A DNA stretch of 8,268 bases, from positions 1 through 8,268 of the forward strand of contig JAWOJB010000088.1 of the NCBI GenBank assembly GCA_046484325.1, written 5' to 3'. The position numbers and the translations under genes are program-made. The notes beneath the pieces are model-generated. The model was not told the DNA's origin. It did no database searches and saw nothing but the letters and a program-made list of their open reading frames with translations. The DNA is from JAWOJB01 sp046484325. Lineage in GTDB: Bacteria; Actinomycetota; Acidimicrobiia; Spongiisociales; ZC4RG35. Below are positions 1-5,666 of the stretch, one piece after another. The stretch's first letter is position 1. Every line of letters begins with the position of its first letter.

Positions 1-278
1 CCCGTGACCGCCAGGCGCCAGACGCCGGGCTGGGGTTCCGGAATGCGCCATATTTGCTCCGTGGGAGATGTGCGGTGCGCCACGCCGGAAGCGTCGCGCA
101 GCAGTTGTTGCCCGTCTGGCTGGATGAGCGTTACCTGCATCTGGGGGTCGCTCGTGCTGATGATGAAGGTAATCTGCGCCAGGTCATCAGCAACTAGCAC
201 GGCCTCCTGCAGCCCCGCCGCGCTGCCGTGCACGTCTATAATCCGTCCATAGGCCTGGCGTCCGGTAAGGGCGGCGGC
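1..278 (-). CDS. Fragment of a VWA-associated/beta-sandwich type protein, broken at both ends
   Basis: The minus-strand frame whose codons run from 278 down to 1 is open for 92 codons and leaves the window at the left edge. It reads ALTGRQAYGRIIDVHG near its upstream end, then QITFIISTSD, VTLIQPDGQQLL and finally IPEPQPGVWRLAVTG. The alternating hydrophobic strands, the 'xPDG' turn and the closing 'PxPGxWxLxVxG' resemble the beta-sandwich that follows von Willebrand A domains in large secreted or surface bacterial proteins; I infer this from pattern only. Upstream, the same frame meets a stop at 324-326 with no plausible start, so the expected N-terminal part is absent. About 22 of 92 codons end in A or T, including two ATA and one CTA, against about 3 of the first 75 in guaA. 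The DNA therefore looks of different origin from the rest of the window. Exact function is unknown. Confidence 0.5.
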
Positions 279-290
279 GCGTGAGCGGGC
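266..290. other. Junction where two unrelated genes are both truncated
   Basis: Left of this point the minus strand encodes a beta-sandwich fragment with relaxed codon use. Right of it the plus strand encodes guaB3 starting in mid-protein. In the guaB3 frame a TAA lies at 266-268, and recognisable GuaB3 sequence begins at about 290 (LSPHALAAGLD). In the minus-strand frame the recognisable protein is still present at about 270. The breakpoint is therefore bracketed within some 25 bases and lies in or beside a GC-only run (271-281). There is no IS end, tRNA or target-site duplication visible. An assembly chimera is the simplest explanation; a genuine rearrangement cannot be excluded. Confidence 0.6.
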
Positions 291-1015
291 TGTCGCCTCA
301 CGCCCTGGCGGCCGGTCTCGACATCATGGTCATCCAGGGGACGGTGGTCTCGGCCGAGCACGTGTCCAGCCGGGAGGAGCCGCTCGACCTCAACCGGTTC
401 ATCGCCGATTCCGAGGTTCCCGTCATCGCCGGTGGCTGCGCCTCCTACTCGACCGCCCTCCATCTCATGCGCACGGGCGCCGCCGCCGTCCTGGTCGGGG
501 TCGGTCCAGGGGCGGCCTGCACGACCCGCGGTGTCCTCGGGGTGGGGGTTCCCCAGGCAACGGCGATCGCCGATGCCGCCGGGGCTCGCATCCGCTATCT
601 CGACGAGACCGGCCGGTACGTCCAGGTGATCGCCGACGGGGGGATGCGCACGGGAGGTGACATCGCCAAGGCCATCGCCTGCGGTGCCGACGCCGTGATG
701 ATCGGGTCGCCGCTGGCGGCGGCGGCCGAAGCCCCCGGCCACGGTTTCCACTGGGGCATGGCCACCTTCCACCCCACCCTCCCGAGGGGTGCGCGGGTCG
801 AGGTGGGCCGCCTCGGCACCCTCCAGGAGATCCTGGTCGGCCCCGCCCACGAGAACGACGGCCGGCGCAACCTGTTCGGCGCTCTCCGGGTGTCGCTCGC
901 CACCACCGGCTACTCCGACCTGAAGGAGTTCCAGAAGGCGGAGGTCATGGTCGCCCCGTCGCTTCAGACCGAGGGGAAGGCACTCCAGCGCTCCCAGCGG
1001 GTGGGGATGGGATGA
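281..1015 (+). CDS. guaB3: GuaB3 family IMP dehydrogenase-related protein, 5'-truncated
   Basis: This is the C-terminal two thirds of a GuaB3-type member of the IMP dehydrogenase/GMP reductase family (TIM barrel, purine nucleotide metabolism, cytosol). Visible in the 244 residues are DIMVIQGTVVSAEHVSS (14-30), HLMRTGAAAVLVG (61-73), the catalytic-loop motif GVGPGAACTTR with Cys80 (73-83), the phosphate-binding IADGGMRTGGD (117-127), ACGADAVMIGSPLA (133-146) and the GuaB3-like tail LKEFQKAEVMVAP. Full GuaB3 proteins have about 370-380 residues, so roughly 130 are missing, including the N-terminal barrel strands. The GTG at 281 is only the first possible start after the junction and is unlikely to be a native start. 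As it stands the product would not be functional. Cys80 suggests that intact relatives keep IMPDH-type chemistry, although the role of actinobacterial GuaB3 is not settled. It lies 46 bases before guaA, so the two are probably co-transcribed. Confidence 0.85.
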   Translation: MSGLSPHALAAGLDIMVIQGTVVSAEHVSSREEPLDLNRFIADSEVPVIAGGCASYSTALHLMRTGAAAVLVGVGPGAACTTRGVLGVGVPQATAIADAAGARIRYLDETGRYVQVIADGGMRTGGDIAKAIACGADAVMIGSPLAAAAEAPGHGFHWGMATFHPTLPRGARVEVGRLGTLQEILVGPAHENDGRRNLFGALRVSLATTGYSDLKEFQKAEVMVAPSLQTEGKALQRSQRVGMG

Positions 1016-1043
1016 TGCGCACTGCGCACTGCGCACTGCGCAC
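1016..1043. repeat. Tandem heptamer TGCGCAC, four copies
   Basis: Four perfect copies of TGCGCAC occupy 1016-1022, 1023-1029, 1030-1036 and 1037-1043, followed by a decayed fifth (TGCGAGT). The array begins on the base after the guaB3 stop codon and fills most of the 46-base spacer before guaA. The unit contains the palindrome TGCGCA. The array could be a slippage-prone spacer, a binding site, or a dispersed intergenic repeat; nothing in the sequence decides this. Confidence 0.9.
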
Positions 1044-1061
1044 TGCGAGTTCGGTCTCGTC

Positions 1062-2600
1062 ATGAGCCCGAACTTCGACACCGTCCTCGTCGTCGACCTC
1101 GGCGCCCAGTACGCCCAGCTCATCGCCCGCAGGGTGCGGGAGGCGCACGTCCACTCCGAGATCGTCCCTCGGAACGTCACCGCCGCCGAGATCGCCGCCC
1201 GCCGGCCGGTGGGCGTGATCCTGTCGGGGGGGCCGGCCTCGGTCTACGCGGAGGACGCCTACCGGATCGATGGGGAGATACTCGACCTCGGGATCCCGGT
1301 GCTCGGCATCTGTTACGGCCACCAGCTCCTTGCCGACCTGCTGGGCGGCTCGGTGGCGAACACCGGCCGGGCCGAGTTCGGGAGGGCCGAGCTGGAGGTC
1401 ACCAGCTCGTCGCTGCTGTTCTCGGAGCTGCCCACCGTCCAGGACGTCTGGATGAGTCACCGGGATGCCGTCGAGCGCGTTCCCGACGGGTTCGTCCCCA
1501 CGGCTTCGACCTCGGGGTCGCCGGTCGCGGCGATGGAAGATCGGGAGCGGCGCCTGTTCGGTGTCCAGTTCCACCCCGAGGTCGTGCACACCCCCAGGGG
1601 GATGGAGCTGCTGAAGCGGTTCCTGTACGACGGCTGCGGGGCGGCCCCCACCTGGACCCGGTACTCGATCATCGAGCATCAGGTGGCAGCCATCCGCGCC
1701 CAGGTCGGCGACGAGCAGGTCGTGTGCGGGCTGTCGGGCGGGGTGGACTCGTCGGTGGCGGCGGCGCTCGTCCACGAGGCGGTGGGCGACCGGCTCACGT
1801 GCATCTTCGTCGACCACGGGCTGCTGCGGGAGGGCGAGGCCGAGCAGGTGGAGGCTACGTTCCGCGACCATTTCCGGATCAACCTCATCCACGTGAAGGC
1901 GGCCGACCGCTTCCTCGAGCGCCTCGAGGGTGTCACCGATCCCGAGCGCAAGCGCAAGATCATCGGTGAGACGTTCATCCGTGTGTTCGAGGAGGTGGCC
2001 CGCGACCTCGAGGACGCCCGGTTCCTCGTCCAGGGGACCCTCTACCCCGACGTCATCGAGTCGGGGACCGCAGACGCTGCCACCATCAAGACCCACCACA
2101 ACGTGGGTGGCCTCCCCGAAGACATGCGATTCGAGCTCGTGGAGCCGCTCCGCGACCTCTTCAAGGACGAGGTGCGGGCGGTCGGTGAAGAGCTCGGTCT
2201 GCCCGAGGAGATCGTGTGGCGGCAGCCCTTCCCGGGCCCCGGCCTGGCGGTTCGGGTCATCGGCGAGGTGACCCGCGAGCGACTCGAGATCCTCCGGCGA
2301 GCCGACGCCATCGTGCTCGAGGAGATCCGCCGGGCCGGCCTCTACCGCACGATCTGGCAGGCGTTCGGCGTGCTCCCGGCGGTGCGGACCGTGGGAGTGC
2401 AGGGCGATGGGAGGACCTACGCCTACCCGCTCATCGTGCGTGCGGTGACCAGCGACGATGCGATGACCGCCGACTGGGCCCGGCTGCCCTACGAGGTGCT
2501 GGAACGGATCTCCAGCAGGGTCATCAACGAGGTCTCGGGGATCAACCGGGTCGCCTACGACGTGTCCTCCAAGCCGCCTGCCACCATCGAATGGGAGTGA
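1062..2600 (+). CDS. guaA: GMP synthase (glutamine-hydrolysing)
   Basis: It converts XMP, ATP and glutamine to GMP, the last step of de novo guanine nucleotide synthesis, in the cytosol. The product has 512 residues, normal for GuaA. The N-terminal class I glutamine amidotransferase shows LGICYGHQ with nucleophile Cys84 and GVQFHPEVVHT with His171 and Glu173. The central ATP-pyrophosphatase domain carries the PP-loop SGGVDSS (225-231). The C-terminal dimerisation domain has PFPGPGLAVRV and ends in the conserved SKPPATIEWE. ATG 1062 gives an N-terminus in register with the family. There is no convincing Shine-Dalgarno sequence before it, so it may rely on coupling to guaB3 or on a leaderless start. 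The neighbouring guaB3 fits a purine operon. No frameshift or missing catalytic residue is seen. Confidence 0.97.
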   Translation: MSPNFDTVLVVDLGAQYAQLIARRVREAHVHSEIVPRNVTAAEIAARRPVGVILSGGPASVYAEDAYRIDGEILDLGIPVLGICYGHQLLADLLGGSVANTGRAEFGRAELEVTSSSLLFSELPTVQDVWMSHRDAVERVPDGFVPTASTSGSPVAAMEDRERRLFGVQFHPEVVHTPRGMELLKRFLYDGCGAAPTWTRYSIIEHQVAAIRAQVGDEQVVCGLSGGVDSSVAAALVHEAVGDRLTCIFVDHGLLREGEAEQVEATFRDHFRINLIHVKAADRFLERLEGVTDPERKRKIIGETFIRVFEEVARDLEDARFLVQGTLYPDVIESGTADAATIKTHHNVGGLPEDMRFELVEPLRDLFKDEVRAVGEELGLPEEIVWRQPFPGPGLAVRVIGEVTRERLEILRRADAIVLEEIRRAGLYRTIWQAFGVLPAVRTVGVQGDGRTYAYPLIVRAVTSDDAMTADWARLPYEVLERISSRVINEVSGINRVAYDVSSKPPATIEWE

Positions 2601-2638
2601 GCGGGGGCCCGGGGGGTGGCCGGCTCGGGTGGGCTCTC

Positions 2639-2665
2639 TCAAGTCGTTTGGCGCCCGGCCGATAC
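2639..2665 (+). promoter_or_regulatory. Sigma-28 (FliA/WhiG-type) promoter before the CheA-like gene
   Basis: TCAAGTCG at 2639-2646 and GCCGATAC at 2658-2665 are separated by exactly 11 bases. The known FliA/WhiG consensus is TAAAGTTT, 11 bases, GCCGATAA: the -35 matches at five of eight positions and the -10 at seven of eight, with ideal spacing. Transcription would start around 2671-2674, placing the GTG at 2674 at or next to the 5' end. Matches of this quality at the correct distance from a chemotaxis-kinase-like gene are unlikely to be chance, but this is inference without transcript data. Confidence 0.7.
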
Positions 2666-2673
2666 TCACGAAT

Positions 2674-4731
2674 GTGACGGGGTTTGCCGACAACAGCGTT
2701 GGTGCCGACCTCCCCGTGGATCTGCGACGTCTCTACCTCGAAGAGGTGGACGAGCGCTCTCAGCGTCTGGCGGCGGGGGGCGACGCCTTGGCCCACGGCC
2801 CACCCGACCTGGGGGTGCTCGAGAGCCTGATTCGCGATGCCCACACCGTCAAGGGGTCCTCGTACATGGTCGATCGCCCCGACGTGGGGGCGGCCGCCGC
2901 CGTGCTCGAACGGGCGTGGAAGGCGGTGCGAGCCGGGGAGATGGAGGCAGGCCCGTCGTCGGCGACGGCTCTCGCCGATCTCGGCGATCTGATCGGTCGA
3001 GCGGCCAGGGATCGCCAAGGAACCCAACAGGACCTCGAGCGGGGCCGGCGGCGGGTGGAGATGCTCGTGCTGGGCGATGTCGCCCGTCCGGCGGCGATCG
3101 AACCGCCTCCTGCGCCCCAGGACTCGGGGATCGACCTGCCCGGGGGTCGCACGCTGGGCGGTCTGCTCGCCTCGATCGAGGGCGAGCTGCTGTCGGGCGT
3201 CACCCGGGTGGACACGGGGTCGCTGTACCGGCTGATCAACCGGGCGGTCGAGGTCAGCCTCGACGCCGGAGTGCTGGCCGACCTGGCCCACGTCTCATTC
3301 GAGGGAGGCGATCCCCAGCGGGTGCTCTCGGCCTGGCGCCGCCAACTCGAGCGTCTCGTCTCCGAGATCACCGGTTTGCAGCAGTCGGCGGTGTCGCTGG
3401 CGAACGTGTCGCTCAACGACGCGGTCGACACGTTCCCGCAGTTCTCACGGTTCGTGGCCCGCAAGCTGGGCAAGGAGGTCCGATTCGAGATCCAGGGCGA
3501 CGAGGTCCAGGCGGACCGCCAGATCGTCGACCTGCTGCGCGAGCCGCTCCGTCATCTGGTGGTCAACGCCATCGACCACGGCATCGAGGAGCCGGAGGCC
3601 CGGGCCGTTGCCGGCAAGCCGCCCGCCGGCGTAGTGGCCCTGCGGGCACGGGTGGACGAGGACATCCTCATCGTTGCCGTGTCCGACGACGGTGCCGGCA
3701 TCGACTGGCCCACGGCCCGGGCGGTGGCCTCGACCATGGGCGAGATGGCCGAGGACGACGACGACCTGCGGAGCCTCTTGTTCCGGCATGGCTTTTCGAC
3801 CCGGGCCACCCCGACCGAGTTCAGCGGTGGCGGTGAGGGTCTCGCCCTGGTGGCCGACGCCGTCGACCGGGTCAAGGGTCGCCTCCAGGTCGACTCCCGG
3901 CCGGGTGAGGGAACCACCGTGACCCTGGCCCTGCCCATCTCGCTCGTGATGCAGCACGTCCTGGTCGTGGCGGCCGGTGACCAGTTCTGGGGGATCCCCG
4001 AGCCGGCGGTGCTCTCGACGACCGCCGTCGCCTCGTCGGACATCCGTCACGGGATCCAGGGCCCCGAAATCCGGGTACAGGGTGCCTCGGTGCCGATCGT
4101 CTCCTTGGCGGGTGCCCTTGGCATGGAGCCGGCCACCCTCGAGACCGAGGCGGTGGTGGTGTCCACCCGGTCTGGCTCGATCGCGCTGCGGGTCGACGAG
4201 GTCCTCGACCTTCGTCGGGTGGCGGTCAAACACCTTGGCCCGATCCTCGAAGGCAATCGACTCATCACCGGAGCGGCGCTGCTCGGCGCCGGCCAGCTGG
4301 TGGTCGTCGTGGATCCCCAACAGGTGGGCGAGACGGTTCGCCGGCCGCTGGCCTCGGACGAGAGCCGGATCCGGGTCCTCGTCGTCGACGACTCGGCGGG
4401 GGTCCGTCAGCTCATCGCCGCTTCGCTGGCCGGAAAGGGCTATGCCGTGCGAGTGGCCCCCAATGCCAGGGAGGCTGCCGAGGCGCTGTCGCAGGGATCC
4501 TTCGACGTGCTCGTCGTCGACTATGCGATGCCCGGTTCCAATGGGGTGGAGCTCGTGCGGCTGCTGCGCTCGTCCGGTGTGGGGATCCCGATCGTGATGG
4601 TGTCCGGGGTGGCCGGCCCCGAGGAGCAGGCGGAGGCCTGGGCCGCCGGGGTCGATGCCTACCTTGACAAGCGCGATCTCCGTCAGGGTGCCCTCAACGC
4701 CACCCTGCGGGAGTTGCTGGAGCGCTCGTGA
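2674..4731 (+). CDS. CheA-like hybrid histidine kinase with CheW and C-terminal receiver domains
   Basis: This is a cytoplasmic chemotaxis-type kinase of 685 residues from GTG 2674. Domains in order are: HPt (about 15-115) with phospho-acceptor His57 in DAHTVKGSS; a Pro-rich linker (about 138-157) where CheA normally has its CheY-binding P2; a helical dimerisation segment (about 176-248); a CheA-type ATPase with N-box HLVVNAIDHGIE (294-305), G1 DDGAGID (338-344), LFRHGFSTR (369-377) and G2 SGGGEGLALV (384-393); a CheW-like domain (about 423-557); and a receiver (about 565-683) with acidic pair 572-573, phospho-acceptor Asp616 in VVDYAMPG and Lys666. The receiver makes an internal His-to-Asp relay possible. 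An upstream in-frame GTG at 2629 would add 15 residues, but the sigma-28 promoter overlaps that region, so 2674 is preferred; GTG 2716 is another option. It overlaps the next kinase by 4 bases. No chemoreceptor or separate CheW is nearby, so the input is unknown. Confidence 0.88.
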   Translation: MTGFADNSVGADLPVDLRRLYLEEVDERSQRLAAGGDALAHGPPDLGVLESLIRDAHTVKGSSYMVDRPDVGAAAAVLERAWKAVRAGEMEAGPSSATALADLGDLIGRAARDRQGTQQDLERGRRRVEMLVLGDVARPAAIEPPPAPQDSGIDLPGGRTLGGLLASIEGELLSGVTRVDTGSLYRLINRAVEVSLDAGVLADLAHVSFEGGDPQRVLSAWRRQLERLVSEITGLQQSAVSLANVSLNDAVDTFPQFSRFVARKLGKEVRFEIQGDEVQADRQIVDLLREPLRHLVVNAIDHGIEEPEARAVAGKPPAGVVALRARVDEDILIVAVSDDGAGIDWPTARAVASTMGEMAEDDDDLRSLLFRHGFSTRATPTEFSGGGEGLALVADAVDRVKGRLQVDSRPGEGTTVTLALPISLVMQHVLVVAAGDQFWGIPEPAVLSTTAVASSDIRHGIQGPEIRVQGASVPIVSLAGALGMEPATLETEAVVVSTRSGSIALRVDEVLDLRRVAVKHLGPILEGNRLITGAALLGAGQLVVVVDPQQVGETVRRPLASDESRIRVLVVDDSAGVRQLIAASLAGKGYAVRVAPNAREAAEALSQGSFDVLVVDYAMPGSNGVELVRLLRSSGVGIPIVMVSGVAGPEEQAEAWAAGVDAYLDKRDLRQGALNATLRELLERS
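4719..4731 (+). promoter_or_regulatory. Ribosome binding site and GTGA stop-start overlap
   Basis: GGAG at 4719-4722 lies five bases before GTG 4728. The start shares GTGA (4728-4731) with the TGA stop of the CheA-like gene. This fixes the start of the second kinase and predicts translational coupling between the two. Confidence 0.8.
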
Positions 4732-5609
4732 TCGAGGTCTGGGTGCTCGCCGGCGCCGGGGTGGTGGCCGCTGCCGGGGTCGTCGTCGCCATCGTGAGCC
4801 GCCGGCAGGTGCGGAGGATGCGAGAGGAGGTCGCCGAGGCCGAGTACGCCGCCGAGGAGGCGCAGGCCATCAAGAACGACTTCGTGGCCATGGTCAGCCA
4901 CGAGCTGCGGACGCCGCTCACCTCGATCGCCGGCTTCGCCGAGACGCTCCTCGAGAGCTGGAAGGACCTGCCCCCGGTCGAGGTGGAGGAGTTCCTCTCG
5001 ATCGTCACCAAGCAGTCCCAGTACCTCGGCGACCTGGTGGAGGACGTGCTCGTCATCCCACGTCTCGAGGCCGGCCGGCTTCGATTCCATCCGGTCATGT
5101 TCGATCTCGGATCGGTGATCCGGGACGTCACCACGATGCTCTTCCCTGCCGGGTCGGGACGGGAGGCCCACGTCTCGATCCCCGAGGGGATGAGGGTGTA
5201 TGGCGATCCCAAACGGGTTCACCAGGTGATCAGGAACCTGCTCGAGAACGCCCGCAAGTACGGAGGCGAGCAGGTCCTCATCGAGGGCTTCCCCTACGGA
5301 GATCACTTCGTCATGGTCGTGTCCGACAACGGGCCGGGGGTGCCGGATCCATCGATCCAGCGGATATTCGAGCACTTCGAGCAGGTGTCAAAGGGCGACG
5401 CCCGCTCGTCCTCGGGTATCGGTCTCGGGCTGCCGATCGCCCGCCGCCTGGCCCGGGCCATGGGGGGCGACGTCTGGTACGAGCGGAGGTTCCCCACCGG
5501 CAGCCGGTTCTGTCTCTCGGTGACGCTGTCGCCGGCGGCCGCCGAGCGAGTGGCCCAGCAACGGGCCGAGGCGGAACAGGTCGGGTCGACGGGGTCCGCC
5601 AGGCGCTGA
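4728..5609 (+). CDS. Membrane-anchored sensor-less histidine kinase (HisKA/HATPase_c)
   Basis: The 293-residue protein has one N-terminal membrane segment (about 3-23) followed by Arg-rich RRQVRRMR, which predicts a cytoplasmic kinase body. A short, probably coiled-coil stretch (about 30-48) leads to HisKA with phospho-accepting His58 in MVSHELRTPLTSIAGF. The HATPase_c domain shows N-box VIRNLLENARKYG (167-179), DNGPGVPD (200-207), IFEHFEQ (213-219) and SGIGLGLPIA (229-238). All catalytic motifs are intact. There is no extracytoplasmic loop, PAS, GAF or HAMP domain, so it probably senses through the membrane segment or a partner. No response regulator gene follows; the nearest receiver is the one fused to the upstream CheA-like protein, and the 4-base overlap ties their expression. 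Cross-phosphorylation of that receiver is a guess from context. The tail after about 269 is Ala/Glu-rich and of unknown use. Confidence 0.92.
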   Translation: MIEVWVLAGAGVVAAAGVVVAIVSRRQVRRMREEVAEAEYAAEEAQAIKNDFVAMVSHELRTPLTSIAGFAETLLESWKDLPPVEVEEFLSIVTKQSQYLGDLVEDVLVIPRLEAGRLRFHPVMFDLGSVIRDVTTMLFPAGSGREAHVSIPEGMRVYGDPKRVHQVIRNLLENARKYGGEQVLIEGFPYGDHFVMVVSDNGPGVPDPSIQRIFEHFEQVSKGDARSSSGIGLGLPIARRLARAMGGDVWYERRFPTGSRFCLSVTLSPAAAERVAQQRAEAEQVGSTGSARR

Positions 5610-5630
5610 TCACTCGTCGAATCCCACTCC

Positions 5631-5660
5631 TGTGATTCCCGGCGGCGGGGCGGGTACCAT
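5631..5660 (+). promoter_or_regulatory. Probable housekeeping promoter giving a leaderless pcrA transcript
   Basis: TACCAT at 5655-5660 fits the actinobacterial -10 pattern (TAnnnT). It lies six bases before the GTG at 5667, the usual distance from -10 to transcription start, so the message would begin at the start codon. A poor -35 candidate, TGTGAT, is at 5631-5636 with an 18-base spacer. No Shine-Dalgarno sequence precedes the start, consistent with leaderless initiation. Confidence 0.5.
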
Positions 5661-5666
5661 CACCCG

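Noticed and set aside
4..252. Plus-strand 82-codon open frame at the left edge
   Set aside because: The opposite strand frame has protein-like strand periodicity and domain-like motifs over the whole stretch; this one is Cys/Ser-rich and featureless.
1..290. Insertion of a mobile element into guaB3
   Set aside because: No terminal inverted repeat, target duplication, transposase or integrase sequence is visible, and the N-terminal part of guaB3 is not found on the far side within the window.
1016..1043. Iterons of a replication origin
   Set aside because: Only four 7-base units, no AT-rich region, and no replication initiator gene; the position between two purine genes argues against it.
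945..2693. Long minus-strand open frame opposite guaA
   Set aside because: It is antisense to a clearly conserved GMP synthase; long antisense frames are expected with high GC3 codon use, and the translation is a His/Asp/Gly/Arg-rich shadow.
2616..3836. 406-codon plus-strand open frame overlapping the CheA-like gene
   Set aside because: Its translation is a low-complexity Arg/Gly/Pro sequence, while the alternative frame contains HPt and ATPase motifs.
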